Source: Lytechinus variegatus (taxonomy: Eukaryota; Echinodermata; Echinoidea; Temnopleuroida; Toxopneustidae). From it: DNA of 64,000 nucleotides. Both the position numbers and the translations under genes were made by a program. The notes beneath the pieces are model-generated. The model was not told the DNA's origin, did not search any database, and worked only from the letters and a program-made list of their open reading frames with translations. This document shows, in pieces, positions 13,420-27,300 of this stretch; position 1 is the stretch's first letter, and each line of letters starts with the position of its first letter. The stretch spans positions 15,198,902 through 15,262,901 of the forward strand of contig NC_054756.1 of the NCBI RefSeq assembly GCF_018143015.1, read 5' to 3'.

Positions 13420-13672
13420 ATAGAAGACGATTACGGTACCACTTTTCATTTAGAGTAATCCAAAGACAAAAAAAAGAAGGCTTCAAAATTTTAACATCTC
13501 TGTACACCTGACCCCCAGGTCACTATGTACATTAAGTTGGGCAATATTAGAACAAAATAGAAGATGATTATCACTGATGTTCATTTAGTGTACTCCAAAG
13601 ACAAAAACAAAGAAGCCTTCACTTCAGTATCCGGAAACCTGACCCCGAGGTCAATATGTACATTATAACAAC
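13420..13672. repeat. Two-copy tandem repeat (about 134-bp unit) upstream of L3MBTL exon
   Basis: Copy 1 (about 13420-13540) and copy 2 (about 13556-13672) share TAGAAGATGATTA-like starts, TCCAAAGACAAAAA, then CCTGACCCC-AGGTCA and TATGTACATTA. They lie within 300 bases of the first coding exon. Confidence 0.65.
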
Positions 13673-13719
13673 ATGTACAATTAATATTACAACTGGATCT
13701 ATATGTTTGTTTTTTCTAG

Positions 13720-13913
13720 GTAAATTTTCTCCAATTAAGTTAGATATTGACGACTGCCTGACAGATCATTGTGCATTATGAAGACGGAGTCAGTACCCGA
13801 TGTCGTGGGGGAGCCCCCTATAAAAAGAGCTAAAACTCTTGATACAGACGGTAAGGAAAGTGAAGAGCAGAAGGACGCAACTCCAAATGGGATGGAACAA
13901 GGCAATTCACCAG
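13720..13913 (+). other. L3MBTL: First coding exon of L3MBTL, with in-frame upstream stop
   Basis: The exon starts after a T-rich acceptor ending TTTTTTCTAG (13719) and ends at a CAG|GTAGGT donor. Because an acceptor precedes it, at least one non-coding exon must lie upstream. The TGA at 13748-13750 is in frame with the ATG at 13778, so the reading frame cannot extend further 5' in this exon. The N-terminus contains an IKRAK-type basic cluster. Confidence 0.8.
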
Positions 13914-16900
13914 GTAGGTTTTTCTTAGTTGTGTTTCGCTATGCTGGCAATGCCGGGGGGGGGGGGGTAGGGTAGGTTGGGTAGGAGGCATCTTGGTGCT
14001 ATATGAAAGGTGCAAGAGATATGCACCAAAACACATCAAAACAGCCCAAGTGGACCGTATATTAGGCTCAGTACAAAACGCAGTGAAATTGATCGAGAAG
14101 AAAAGAGTCCTTGTTGAGAAAGTCCTTGCTGTTTTCTCTTGCACCCACCAAAAATATTTAAAAATTCATAACGATCAATGATTCAACACATCTTTTTAAA
14201 TGATACACTCATGAATAAATGAAAATCTAAGGCCTCTTTCTGAAGTCCAGTTTGAGTTAGACCACATCTGGTCAGCATGTAGACCTAGATGTACATGTCT
14301 GTCAGTCGCAAGATTGTAAGACAAAAATGACAAGAATTTGTTTATATTATTTGTTTCTTGTATTTCTCGAGTTCTATCCCAATGCCCTAATTGTAAAGAA
14401 AATTATTCAAATTATTATTATTCATAGCTGAACCACAAACTTAGATATGCATATTTATACAAATATACATATTATGATAATTGACAGAAAACTTGCAATG
14501 TCGATGAAATACAGATTGTTCTTGTAAATGTTCTCTTTGATTATCTTCCATGAAACAAGATATTTCAGAAATTGGGACCGCTCCAATTAAGGAGGAACAG
14601 GTCTCTGCAGACATTGTGCCAAAAGAAACAGAGCAAGACTCCAGTCCATCCAGTACTGTGAACACTGGCACTGAAAGCTCTGCTCCATCATCAAGTGCCC
14701 ATGCATCAGAGACTGTGCAGGAAATGAACACAGAGGGCGCTGTGGTGAAAGAAGGAGCAGATGAGGGAGAGATGGAGATAGATCCTTGTGCTGGTGGAGA
14801 TGGAGGTATCGGCTTGGGAGCAGGGATGGAGGATCTGCTAGAATGGAAGGATGGGATCGCAACCCTTCCTGGAAGCTCGATGAAAGTGAGTCATGGAAGA
14901 CTAAAGATAAAATGAAATTTCCATGCTTGATTCATTTGAAAAGTTGATATAAAATGCAGGTAAATCAAGGAAACATCAATGAGATTTTATCAGTTGGTGA
15001 TTAAACCAAGAATCACTTAAAATTTTAAGAGATTTGGCAATATACTAATGATAATGATAATGATGATAATAATAGACAGTTCTTGTATAGCGCATATCAC
15101 ATTGTGAATTATATATAACGTCTTTATGCGCTTCCAAAGGACTAGGATGTTATTTCCCTCTAGAGCTGTTTCAGAAAGATTCAATTTAAAAAACTTCTTA
15201 AACCCAATATTTGGTGAATTAATTGGGGGCTATTGTCTTTTTTTTTTCATTTTCAATCGTAAAACCTACGGTACTTCTTAAAGCATATGATGGTCTAGAA
15301 AATAGTGAAGATTTCAATCCTCTAAAAATTCTTTTCTATATTTTCCTGAAAAATTAACACTCCCTTAGTTTCGAAAAAATGAATTTGGTGCTCTCGACCT
15401 GATCATGGATGACCTAGACTTGGACTTAGGAATTCCCGGTCCAGCTGGAGATGCAGACCAGCCGAAGGAAGATGTAAAGATAGATCCTGATGTCTCGGTA
15501 GACCAAGAACCCATGGACCAGTCTGACCAACCGACAGAGGACCAATGTAACAAGGACCAACCCAAAGTGGACCAAACCTTAGATAGTGTAGAAACAACTG
15601 CTAATGAGACTGGAAGCCAGCCAGTTAGTAGGGCCACAACACCTAGCCCTGGACCACCCGGATCTGGAAACAGTCCAGGCTATGCTGGAAGAGGGAGTAA
15701 GTCTAATTTCACCATGTAGGAAACTGTTTTTTTTTTTTACACTTGGCACTATAGTTAGGGCTAGGACTTGGTTTTGAATCCAGGAGCCCATTAAAAGGAC
15801 TAGTCAACTGTTGTCACAACTTTGTCATTATGGCAACTACCCTGATAACAGGGCTTAGCAGGCATTCATATAGTTCCCATACTGGCAAAGTGAATGCAGT
15901 TGTAAATTTTTATGAAACGGGGCCCCAGGTGAGCAGATAATGAGATCTTGAGGTCTTGCACATAAAAAAAAGAAAATCTAAAATGTCATTTTCAAAGAGC
16001 AGATATGATCCTATTTGGAAAAAATAAATATTCTGTATCACAGGAGTAATATTTCAGATTTTGATGACTTCATCTACTGTAGGTGATTTCCAGATGCATA
16101 ATGTTTTGGGGTCGTTTGTTAGTCCATCCTTCCCATTTTCATTCCTATGATAAATAGAGAACAATTCAAATTTTGGTCATATCTTAGCAAAGGGAAGAGT
16201 TGCATTTTAAATGTAAGTCAAAATACCAAGTCCCGAATGCAGGCTGATAATTGGTTGAAAATCAATGATTGTTAAAGTTTTGTTTGAATTCAACTGTTCC
16301 TTCCATGTACGGGCCCTAGATCAGATTTTGAGGACACAGGATCAAATATTATTTTGATCAGTTGAGAATCTATCAAGTTTGTCTTAAATTTTCATCTTCT
16401 TTCTCACTTTTTTTTTCTTCTATTTTTCCCATCAAAAAATTATACTATGTACTTTATGTGTATATTTTGGCCTTGAACTGAAAATGGGCATTCTTCGTAC
16501 AGTAGGCCCTACTTTTGAAGAATGTTGCATTCCCTTATTTGCTTGAGGCTTTAATAAAATTTTATCTTATTCATGTATTCATTGTATTGTTTTATCCTTG
16601 TAAGTTTGGGTTTTTGGAGGATTGTTAATAAATTGATTATAAATTTCGTCTGTACAATAATATATATTATTATTATTTATTCAGCATTTAAAAATGCATA
16701 AATTACAGTACAATACAAATAACAAAAAATATGACATAGGTGACTTTGTACAAAGGACCTGGAATAGAGATGAAGGGGCTGCCTGAGTTGGAAAACTTTA
16801 ACTGAATTACCATGACCCATAAGTCTTCCTTCCCACACCCCTTTACCTCCATGCAGGTCATGTATAAGAATATTAAGGGAAATTAATTCAAAGTATACAA

Positions 16901-19900
16901 CTGAAACTGGCAACAGTTAATTTGACGAAACAAATATAGCATGGATCCATCAGCAATTATCGATTCAATTGATTTGTGACCCTATTTTTCATTTGTTGTG
17001 ACCCCAAGCCTTGCTTATAAAATCGTTTTACAGGACCAAGAAAGAACAGTTTCCAGAAGGAGGATACGTGTATGTGTGAGCAGTGCGGTAAGAGGGGCCT
17101 CTCAGCAGACTTCTGTAAATCTGGCAGATTTTGTTCGCAGTCGTGCGTCGGGGCTTACGCCAGCAAGTAAGTGTTTGTAAAATTTTGAATTTTGATATAT
17201 ATAAAGTGATATGTGTGTTCAGGCACCGTAACAAATCTGTGCCGTATCTTAAGCGAAAATCCTGATATAAACGCGCTAAATATTCCATGACATTTGCTTC
17301 AGTGACAATAGCTCCATTATTGGTTACACATAACGGAATGACTAACTTTCACCCTCACTATACCCTACCCTAAACCCGTCATAAAACCCTATTGCAACCC
17401 TTATCCCACCTCCATCTTAGACACAAAGCTCAGAGCAATTGTCGCAGGAGCAAATGTCGTGTCACCATATCTGTGTGATAGACGTGGGTCTGTCCCTTGT
17501 GAAGCTGCCGTGTTATGTGAACCTATTTTGCCCATTGAAAATTTATACCATACACAGTGGTGTTCAAGAGATAGTGAACCCCTCCGGAAAATGCACTCCT
17601 TCATGCTGAGTGTTGAATGGAGACTGCAGCACTGACAACGATCTTTGGCGAGCCTCAACAAACAAACTCTATTGAATGTTACATTTTATCAACTGACTTC
17701 ACAACTGAATATCTAAAACATGGCAAAACTACGTTAGAACACTTGAAATATGTTCATTTTCCGGTGGGGTACACTTACTTTTTGGCACCACTGAATGTGT
17801 ATATATTGATCTTGAACTGAAAGTGGGCATTCTTTGTACAGTACATATATTTTATAGTGTTCTCTGGTCAATGGGTTAAAGAGGTACTCCAGGCTGAAAA
17901 TAAATATAAATAACTAGAGTAAAATTAAAATACACTGAGCAAAATTCTGAAAATTTCATTAAAATCTGATAAGATACAACAAAGTTATTTAATTTTCAAG
18001 TTTGGCAATGTTTTGTGGTATGCATGTCATCATGAATATTCATTATGTGGCTGATGATGTCACATCCCCAGTTTCCCTTTACTTATGTTAATACATGAAA
18101 TCATAAATATTTAGTATTTTTATACATGAATGTATGACATGTTTCCCTTTTTAATGAAATAAGTTGCAGCAATGGATATCTATGCATTATAAATCAGTTG
18201 TCAATCTAATATATTTACTTCTTGGTTGACAAAAATTGAATAATCATAATTTTAAATGTACAGTAATGAATACAAAAGAACAAGTGGGTATATGACATCA
18301 GTTTGCTCATTGAATTTTCATAAAGACTAAGCTAGAACTGTTTCATCAAAATAATGCAAATCATACATGTAAATTTGTTATTCCTTGTCCAATTTTAATT
18401 AAATTTTTAAAGTGCTGTGTTTGTCTGATTTTACTTTATCTGTTGATAATATATTTTGAGCCTGAAGTACCCCTTTAATGTGTCAATCTACACTGTAATT
18501 TGTTGATTTGATCAGACAAGGGGCTCTGAGGAAGAACTCCATCAAAGAAGCGATGAGTACGGCAGTCAACAATGGAGGGCCCAAAAAGAAAGGACCAAAG
18601 AAGAAGATGACCGTTGCTGCATCAGGCAAGGTATTGAATTGACACAAATTTCATTTACTTTGAATTTGCATGTATTCCATCATGAGAGTATATAACTCAT
18701 TAGGGCTGCACGATTTGACGACAATATAAAAAATATAATGATAATAATAGCTAGTTTTTATATCATGCTTTCCAATAACGGCTCAAAGCGCTTTACAGCA
18801 TATTATTATCCTGGTCATTGGATTAATTTCTTTTCCGCATGTAAAGTGCACAATTTCCACCCCTGGGGAGCATTCCTTGCATGCATCGTAGCCTCTTTAT
18901 GGCGCTGGCAAAATAAAACAATAACTTTCGCATCCTACCGGGTACATGTACCCATTAAGCACCTGGGTCAAGAGTGGCAATGTGTGGATGAACACCTTGC
19001 CAAAGGACGCTAGACCACGCTGGGATTCGAACACACGACCCTCTGTTTACTAGGCGAGAGTCAGAACCACTACACCACGGCTCTTCCAATATTGTCACAC
19101 CTTATGACTTTAAAAAAACTATGTATACAATACTGGCATCATGCAATCACCTTTCACGATATTGAAAGCAATTGAAGGATTAATGTGTTTTAGACAAATA
19201 ATCTGCCATGAAAAAACATTACCGGTAGTTATTTTCATACTGCAATCAAACTCACCAGGGAAAGGCATAGCTGCCAAGTGGTACTGATTTTCAGTATTTA
19301 ATACTGAAAAATGAGAAGAATACTGCTGGTTTCTTACAAAATACTGATTTCTAAAGTTCAGTTTTATGTTTTTTCCTATGGCATATCTTTGAAAATACTG
19401 ATTTCCTCGCCAAAATACTGATTTTCAGCTTTTAAAATACTGAAATGTACTTGTTCAGGTTGGCAGCTCTGGAAAGGGGCAAAGTAATGTTGTCCCTTAA
19501 AATGATTCATTAATCTGAAGTAAGTGTTATGTGAACATTACTTGACAATGTTGACATTTATAAATTGAAGTTGGTATATCACGTATTGTGGTTTGTACAG
19601 CTGGCCATAGTCAAATACCCAAATACCTATGCGATTGATGTGTTGCTGCCCTGTAACGGCTTGAACTTTGCTACTATTTTAATTGGTCAGGACAGTATCA
19701 ACCATTTCGGTACTGATGGCTTTGTTTCTACCAAACCATTGGCAGGTTTTACTTTTGATTTTTTTTTATTTCGTCAAAAGTATGAATATATAAGTATGTA
19801 GTCACCAATTGAGGAATAAATGATACAAACTATCATGCACGATAATTGAATAAAATGGGAACTGAACTATTAACTATGATTGTTTAAAGTGACTTATACA

Positions 19901-22900
19901 CCTCAGTAAAGTTAAATACTTAAATTGTTTTCCAAATAATGGATTTAATTAATAGCTTCATTTGAATGCAACACTGACAATCTTTATCGCTTTGGTCTTT
20001 CTAGATTTCTCCTTCAGCAAGATTACATGGCGATCTGAAAATGACAATCAACATGAAATCTCCTGATAAAATTACTGGTAAAGGTAAATATCTCACAGTC
20101 TTTTTAATTTTAGATTATTTCATCGAACCCATTTGCAAGTGGGTTGAAATGATCCTTGTACTAAATCTAGGGCAATTACAAAAGTGTATGAAATGGTTTA
20201 CTTATATCCATAATCCATAATTCCATAATTTATTCATTGTTCGAAATAGACATGAAATGAAAATACTACGAAAATTTGCTTTGCCCAATTGATCATGGGC
20301 CCGGCAGCCACTGTGCAGCGCCAGATCGACGAGGCTCTATCCCTTTAATCGTTGAACGCCAAACAGGGTAGCAGTAGCTCCCATCTTTTAACGTCTTTTG
20401 GTCTGACGCGGCCAGGGTTGAACCCCCGACCTCCCGGTTGTGAGACTGACGCTCTACCAACTGAGCCAACACACCGGTAGTATCTTGTAGTGAAACTTTT
20501 TTTTTGTTTGTCAAATTTCTCGTGGCCAAATTGACCTACATCTTGTAGTGAACCCCCCTCCCCCCTGTTTTTTGCTTGTCAAATTTACGTCAGCACTCCC
20601 TGGAAAAAAATTGTTCTCAGGGCCCTGATTGTTGGCATAATTTTCAAGATTGTTTTCAAAAGTAAAGATTTTAGACAAATTGAGGAAAGCTTTTTGTTAT
20701 TACTTTGCAAAGTTGTGAAGCTAAATGTAATATCTGACTTTACATCTGTTTGTACAAGTTTCTTATTACCTGTGTACAAATGTGAGAAATAGTACACCAA
20801 TAGTCGATAATCTTGTACCTGAATAGTCTGGTAAATGTCACAGAGATATCAGATACAATGTCATTGTTATCAGCGTTTTTTTTCTGTTCGATCTTTTTTA
20901 GGAAAAAAGAAAGTTTTCCAATGGGCAGCATATCTGGAAGAAGAAAAGGCTTCTCAAGCACCTATAAAACTCTTTAAAACAGTAAGTTCCAGTTCTATGT
21001 CAACTTTCTTCTTTTCTCTGGCTTTCGTCTCACCTGCATAGCAGTTTCAGGATGCATGACCAAGGTCAAAGGTCATTTAGGGTCAATGTATTTAGCCCAT
21101 GTTAGGGGACTCAACATCGAAATCTTAACCTAAGGTTAAGTTTTTGAAATGTCATCAGAACTTTGTAAGTATATAGATCTAGTGCATGAAACTCGGACAT
21201 AGGACTAATCAAGTATCAATTAACACCTTGCATGAGTTTCAGGTCACATGACTAAGGTCAGAGGTCATTTAAGGTCAATAAACTTTGGCCATATTGGGAG
21301 TATTTGTTGAGTTGTCATCTTAACTTTGAAATCTTATGAATATAGTTCATGAAATGTGGACAAAAGGGTAATCAAGTATCACTTATCATCTTGCACACAG
21401 GCCTTGGGTCATAAAATCAAGGTCATATGTTATTTAGATTATGGTGTAGCACATCAGGTTCCTTGACATTTGCTCTGCTCTAAATCCAACATGCTAATCG
21501 AATGACCATCTTCAATCTTAGGTTTAACTCTTTATACCCTACCCTAAGCCTAACAAAACCCTATCGCAACCCTAACCCTACATCTTAGACGAAATTAAGC
21601 CTAGAGCAATTGTCGCAGGAGCAAATGTCGTGTCACCAGCACTCCAACACCACAAACCTTTGCGTATGATCCTCATTCATTTCTTCTCTCTTATTAAACA
21701 GCCGTTTCCAACTGGAAAGAACCTCTTCAAGGTGGGCATGAAACTAGAAGGCATCGACCCCAAGCATCCGTCTCTCTTCTGCGTCTTGACTGTCATGGAG
21801 ATCCGTGGTTACAGGCTCCGCCTGCATTTTGATGGCTATTCCGAGTGCTACGATTTCTGGGTGAACGCGGACTCCCCGGACATACTCCCGGCAGGTTGGT
21901 GCGAGAAGACTGGTCACAAACTTCTGCCACCAAAAGGTATCATAGTTTCCACTTGTAGATGTGAGATACTGTAGGGATAGGATATATCCACGTACATGTA
22001 GTCTTCTTCTTTTGAACGTCTAGTTGGAAAGGTCGATATAGTAAAAGAATGGAACTTCTTTCTGAACTCTCTGTTGCTTGTATTTTTGTCACAAACCCTT
22101 TAATTTTCATATTTGAAATTTTTATTTGTGAACAATCTCTATCATAATGTACTCAATTCCGTGATTTAACTGCAAAGGTCAAACTTCATATTACCTGCCC
22201 GATAAAATTTAATTCAATGAAAATAAATTTTCTATCAAATTTGTATCATATATGTACACTTTATTTGCAACTTCTTGTATTAATGTGTAAGTCCTGAATG
22301 GATAAGAAGAAAATGTCAAAAAGACAATGAAATTATTTGTGAAAATATTTGAATATAAATTGAGAAGCAAATTGCATTTTATGAGCTAATTATGAAGGAA
22401 ATTATTACTTTTTTTGTTCAAGGTTTCCAGACTGATTTCAGCTGGACAGCATACTTAAAGATGACCCGGTCTACATCAGCACCAAGACATCTATTCAGTA
22501 ACTATGAAAATGTGAGTACACCCTTTGAACAATCAAGTGATATGTTTCTGAATTCTTGATTGTCAAGTTTTGATTTATTTATTTAGTTATAACTAAAGAA
22601 AAGAGTTGTATTATTTGACTTGCTATCAAAGTGAAGTGGGTTGATTTCTTCAGAATATTTCTACGTGACAGGAAAAAGTAGTTCTCTTCTTTAGAGGTGC
22701 AATGCCAATTAAGAGTAGAGCAAGGGGGGGGGGAGAAGAGGTGAGCCCTGTCCCCCTGGATCTACAGTTTGGTAAATACTTGTTGACCACTTTCCTATTA
22801 ACATCCTATACAGAATTGACAAATATTTTTTTTTTACCCAAGCTGGATGTTCGCAATATTTTCCTTTTTCTTGATGAACGAAAAATTTATTCATCCCTTT

Positions 22901-24202
22901 CGATTATATTCATGATTAATATTTTTTTGTTCAACCTGAAAAAAATATCTCCTCACAGGAGACCACAACTCCCCAAGGTTTCCGAAAGGGCATGAAACTG
23001 GAGGCTGTGGACCGGAAGAATCCTTCCCTCATCTGCGTTGCCACGGTAACAGACATCATGGATAACCGCTTCCTCATCCATTTTGATGCGTGGGAGGACA
23101 TGTACGATTACTGGTGCGACGCCGCATCACCTTATATTCATCCCGTGGGATGGTGTGAGGAGAATGGTTTAGCGCTGACGCCGCCAAATGGTAGGAGTTT
23201 GATTGATAATCGTACCATGTTTTGGGTTATATAGTGTTGACTGATGCTCTAGACAGTGTAGCCTTCAGGCTGAATCTCATTTATTAGACTCTGAATTGAA
23301 TCGTCATTTAGAAATTTTGAGAATCTACACTGTTTGCCCCCCCCAAAAAAAAAAATATTATTAATTAATCAAGAAATGAATTATTAAAAGAAAAGAAATG
23401 AAGTATGAAATAATATTTTAAAAAAATTATCTCTGTTCATTATATTTATAAATTCATTTAATCAATGTGTACATTCAAGCACAAGATTTTGTTTGAAAAG
23501 AAATAAGATAAAAAATTACATTTATTTATTAATTTTATTTTGGTTTGTTTGTTTGTATAATCATATACAATGTACTATTTATTATTATTTGTTTGGTGTC
23601 ACCTGTGCCTGGTAGGCAACCACAGACTGAATCACTATGACCTGCAGGTCTCTCCTGATATAACTGATTGGGGGGAATGCAGGTGGACCACTACACCGGG
23701 GTTTCCCATACTCTTATACAAATAGTGGAGTGGGTTCTTAAGGTGCAAAGGTGGTGACTCTCTACACGGGGGCCTCCATATAACGTCCGAGGGACAGATG
23801 CAATGGCTTCAGTCACCAGCTCGTGGTGGATTCAAACCCACGATCTTTGGTTCAACAGGCAGATGCTTAACAGACTAAGCAAACTTCGCTGTCTACTGTA
23901 CCCAGTTTAAAGTTTAGTAGAATTAATTGTCTGATGTATTTCATTTTTGAATTCCTGATTACTGTTTTTTATATTTCCAGACTATCCTGATCTGGAACAC
24001 TTCACCTGGTCTGATTATCTTGCCAAGTCAAAGTCAGTTGCTGTACCTACTAGAGCATTCAAGCCAGTGAGTTATAAAATGGTGGTGGTGATGGTGATGA
24101 TGATGGTGGTGGTGGTAACGGTGGTGGTGGTGATGATGATGGTGGTGATTGTTATGATGATGGTGGTGGTGGTGATGATGATGGTGATGATGATGTTGAT
24201 GG

Positions 24203-24236
<34 letters not shown>

Positions 24237-24277
24237 GATGGTGATGTTGGTGTTGGTGGTGATGATGACTGTGGTAA

Positions 24278-24312
<35 letters not shown>

Positions 24313-27300
24313 ACGGTGGTGGTGATGATGGTGATGGTGATGGTGGTGATGATGATAATGGTGATCGTTAGTCTGCTGTGCAAAGCCTTCACTCAAGTAA
24401 AGGGTCTGAATTGCAGCCTACTCTTGCCTTGTGTGTACTGAAGGCCCTCTCGCTGAATTGAAACAGCAATTTTTGTATGTGGTAGCCTTGAGACACACTT
24501 GTTGATCAAAGTTTTTAATCAGGGTCTGTGCCTGCAGACAAGGTGATAGTGATGTTGATGGTGATTATGATGATGATGATGACGGCATTGATGATGATGA
24601 TGATGATAGTAATGGTTAAGATGATGATGATGATGATGATGATGCTGATTATTGTGATTGTGATGGTGATGATGGTGGTGGTGATGATGCTGCTGCTGCT
24701 GATGATGATGGTAATGATTGTGATGATGATGATAACAGTGATGATGATGGTGATGATGATGATGGTGATGGAGATAATGGTGATGTTATTTTTTATGATG
24801 ATCATGATGATGACTTCTGATTGCATCTCCCTCTCATTGTAGCGCCCACCGATCCCCTTTCAAGTTGGTATGAAATTAGAATGCGTTGACAAGAGGAACC
24901 CATCACTCATCCGAGCAGCCACTATATCAGAAGTAGAGGATTACAGGATGCTGGTAAATATTTGATCACTTTTTTTAGCATGTCTGGGAGATGCTAACAT
25001 ACACACCCATGGAACTTGGAGAATCCACTTATCTGGGTCCCGTCTTACAAAGAATTACAATTGATCTGATCAATGGTAACTCTATGGAAACCCATCAGCG
25101 TCATAATTTTTCTCCAGGAAATTTGCACAATGTCCTTTGTAAACAACGAGATGCACAGTGAGTTTTCAAGGAAACAATGAATGCATGAATATGCATCATA
25201 GTTGGAAAATATTTTGAACAAACGTGAATAATAGATGTTGACTTTGCTGGCCGTCCATAATTGCGATTGATTGGATCGCAACTCTTTTTAAGACAGGGCC
25301 CCGATCCTTGATCTTTTGTTAAATAGAAATTAAGGAATGACGTAGTAGAAGTTTCAACAACAAGCCAACTCTTATTTTGCTCTGTTACGGTTTTAGCATT
25401 TCTTTTTGCCTTATCTCCTGCCCCTAGGTTCATTTTGATGGCTGGGACACAGTCTATGATTTCTGGGTTGACGATGATAGCACAGAAATCCATCCGATTG
25501 GTTGGTGTTCCAAGTCTGGTCACGCCCTGGTACCGCCCATCCATCTTCAAATTCCTGATAACACTGGGTAAGGATCCCATCTTATTCTTTGACTTTAAAA
25601 AACAACAATATGAGGCTGATTTTGTTGGAAAAATGAAAGCAAATGAGGGGTAAATATCCCATCTCATGGTTTGAATTAAAAAGAACAACATGCAAAGCTG
25701 ATTTTTTTTAACAGAAAATTATTAATATGCTGAATTTTACAGATAAAATTTATTTCTCTTTTGCTTGAATATCTTAGTTGGTAGAGCAGTCTCACATGTC
25801 AATGACCCAAGATTTGAATCCCTGTCAGTAAATTAGTATTCTTTGGCATTAGGCATTTAGGCATTTATTCTCCTTGCCAGGCCCCTTAGAGAGTACCTTG
25901 AGTTGTCAGTTCTCTGGTTGTGTAAGCATTCATGCTTTCTTAACAGTTGGATAAAATACCAACCACCACCAACATCATCCTTTTCTGTTTCAAAAATTGT
26001 TTTGATTAGAAGAAAAACAAAATAAAGCGGTCTCGATTTTTATCAGATGTTCAAATGGATGACTGACTTTGGTCCAGTTAAACTTGTAAGAGAATGTTTA
26101 CATAGATTATGAACTGTCAATTTTTAAGTAACTGATAAATATGTAATTCTATTATTGCAACATATCAACAGCAATTGCCACCACCATCCTTTTCTTTTTC
26201 AATCTTTTAATGACAAATACAAATCAGAAAGCCCCAGTCTCAATTCTCCTCAAATGCTTGAACGGATGACTTTGGTTCAGTTGACCTAGAAGAGAATATA
26301 ACAGAGGTCATGATCGAACAGTCCATTGTTTTTATACTGACAGATATTTCAATGATTTTAGTATTAACACTTATCCCTCACAGGCAATCGGGCTGTCCTA
26401 CCCCTGGTTGTAATGGAGTTGGCCACATCAAAGGGGCAAAGTACACAGGTCATCATAGGTAGGCCGTCTCATTTCCATACAAGATTTTCCCTACACACAT
26501 TCCATACATGGTTAACTTGGCTACAAAATGCTGTCAGTGATGTGAAGAAGTTATTTCTGGTATAAGATTGCACCTGTATTATCATTATACTGTGTTTTTA
26601 ATAGGTTCTTGTTTTTTTTTCTTTCTGTTTTTAATGGGATGGGTAGCTTGAGTTGTGTTTCATTTTTTTTCCTTCTGTTTTTAATGGGATGGGTATCTTG
26701 AGTAATACATTTATTTATTTTTTTTGATTGATAATGCAGAGCTGCCAACTATTAAGAAAAAAGTCATAATTATTATGCGTTCATGTCAAATTACACTTTT
26801 GACCTTAGTTATGTTTTTGAGTAAATTTGATGCACACATAGTTACATATGAATACATTGCACAGTCTGTGGCAAACTCATCCGAAGGCAGGTGATGATGT
26901 TCATATCACGCAGGATCGTGTCTCTTTGTTTTCATCGCTGCACATGTTTTTATGGCATGTGCAGTGTTTTTCTTGAAGTATATTTTTCAATTATTTGAAA
27001 ATTTACTTCCTCGACTGGGCAAGTGCTTCAAAAAGTTATGTAGCATCCTGGGTTAAAGTTCCTGACAATCATCGTTTAGTGTTGGAATCTCTGCACATTG
27101 GGCGCTGTTCTGTTACATCTTCAAAGAAATTTATATTAATGCATGGCGCTATGAAATTACTACATTTATCTAAAAAATGTAACTTTTGAGCTTCTGAATA
27201 ACTACTTCTTACTTATGACGTTTGGCGGCCCTGATAATGCTTTATCAAATATGCAATCATTGTTCTTGAAACTTGTAAAAGTAATTATACAAATAAAACA

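Larger units (their letters stand above)
20902..21936 (+). other. L3MBTL: L3MBTL exons 7-8: MBT repeat 1
   Basis: Exon 7 (20902-20981) gives the MBT arm with the F-x-W-x2-YL-x-E signature. Exon 8 (21702-21936) gives the barrel, with [17 protein letters not shown] and [10 protein letters not shown]. The two-exon split (arm, then barrel) is repeated in MBT2. In the known family MBT1 is mostly structural. Confidence 0.92.
23981..25567 (+). other. L3MBTL: L3MBTL exons 11-13: MBT repeat 3
   Basis: Exons 23981-24066, 24843-24953 and 25428-25567. The arm has HFTWSDYL, and the barrel has [14 protein letters not shown], then HFDGWD and YDFWVDD, then [10 protein letters not shown]. Unlike MBT1 and MBT2, the barrel is split by an extra intron just before the HFDGW strand. 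The intron between exons 11 and 12 starts with a long TGG/TGA microsatellite. Confidence 0.9.

Noticed and set aside
20290..20477. A functional tRNA gene on the minus strand
   Set aside because: A and B boxes are present but the tRNA-like part runs into a SINE body and the arms do not pair well enough for a standard cloverleaf.
24034..24842. Poly-His, poly-Ile and poly-Met/Val open frames on both strands
   Set aside because: Pure trinucleotide microsatellite inside L3MBTL intron 11.
25101..25691. 196-codon minus-strand frame
   Set aside because: Antisense of MBT3 exon 13 plus a MITE; the plus strand carries the real domain.
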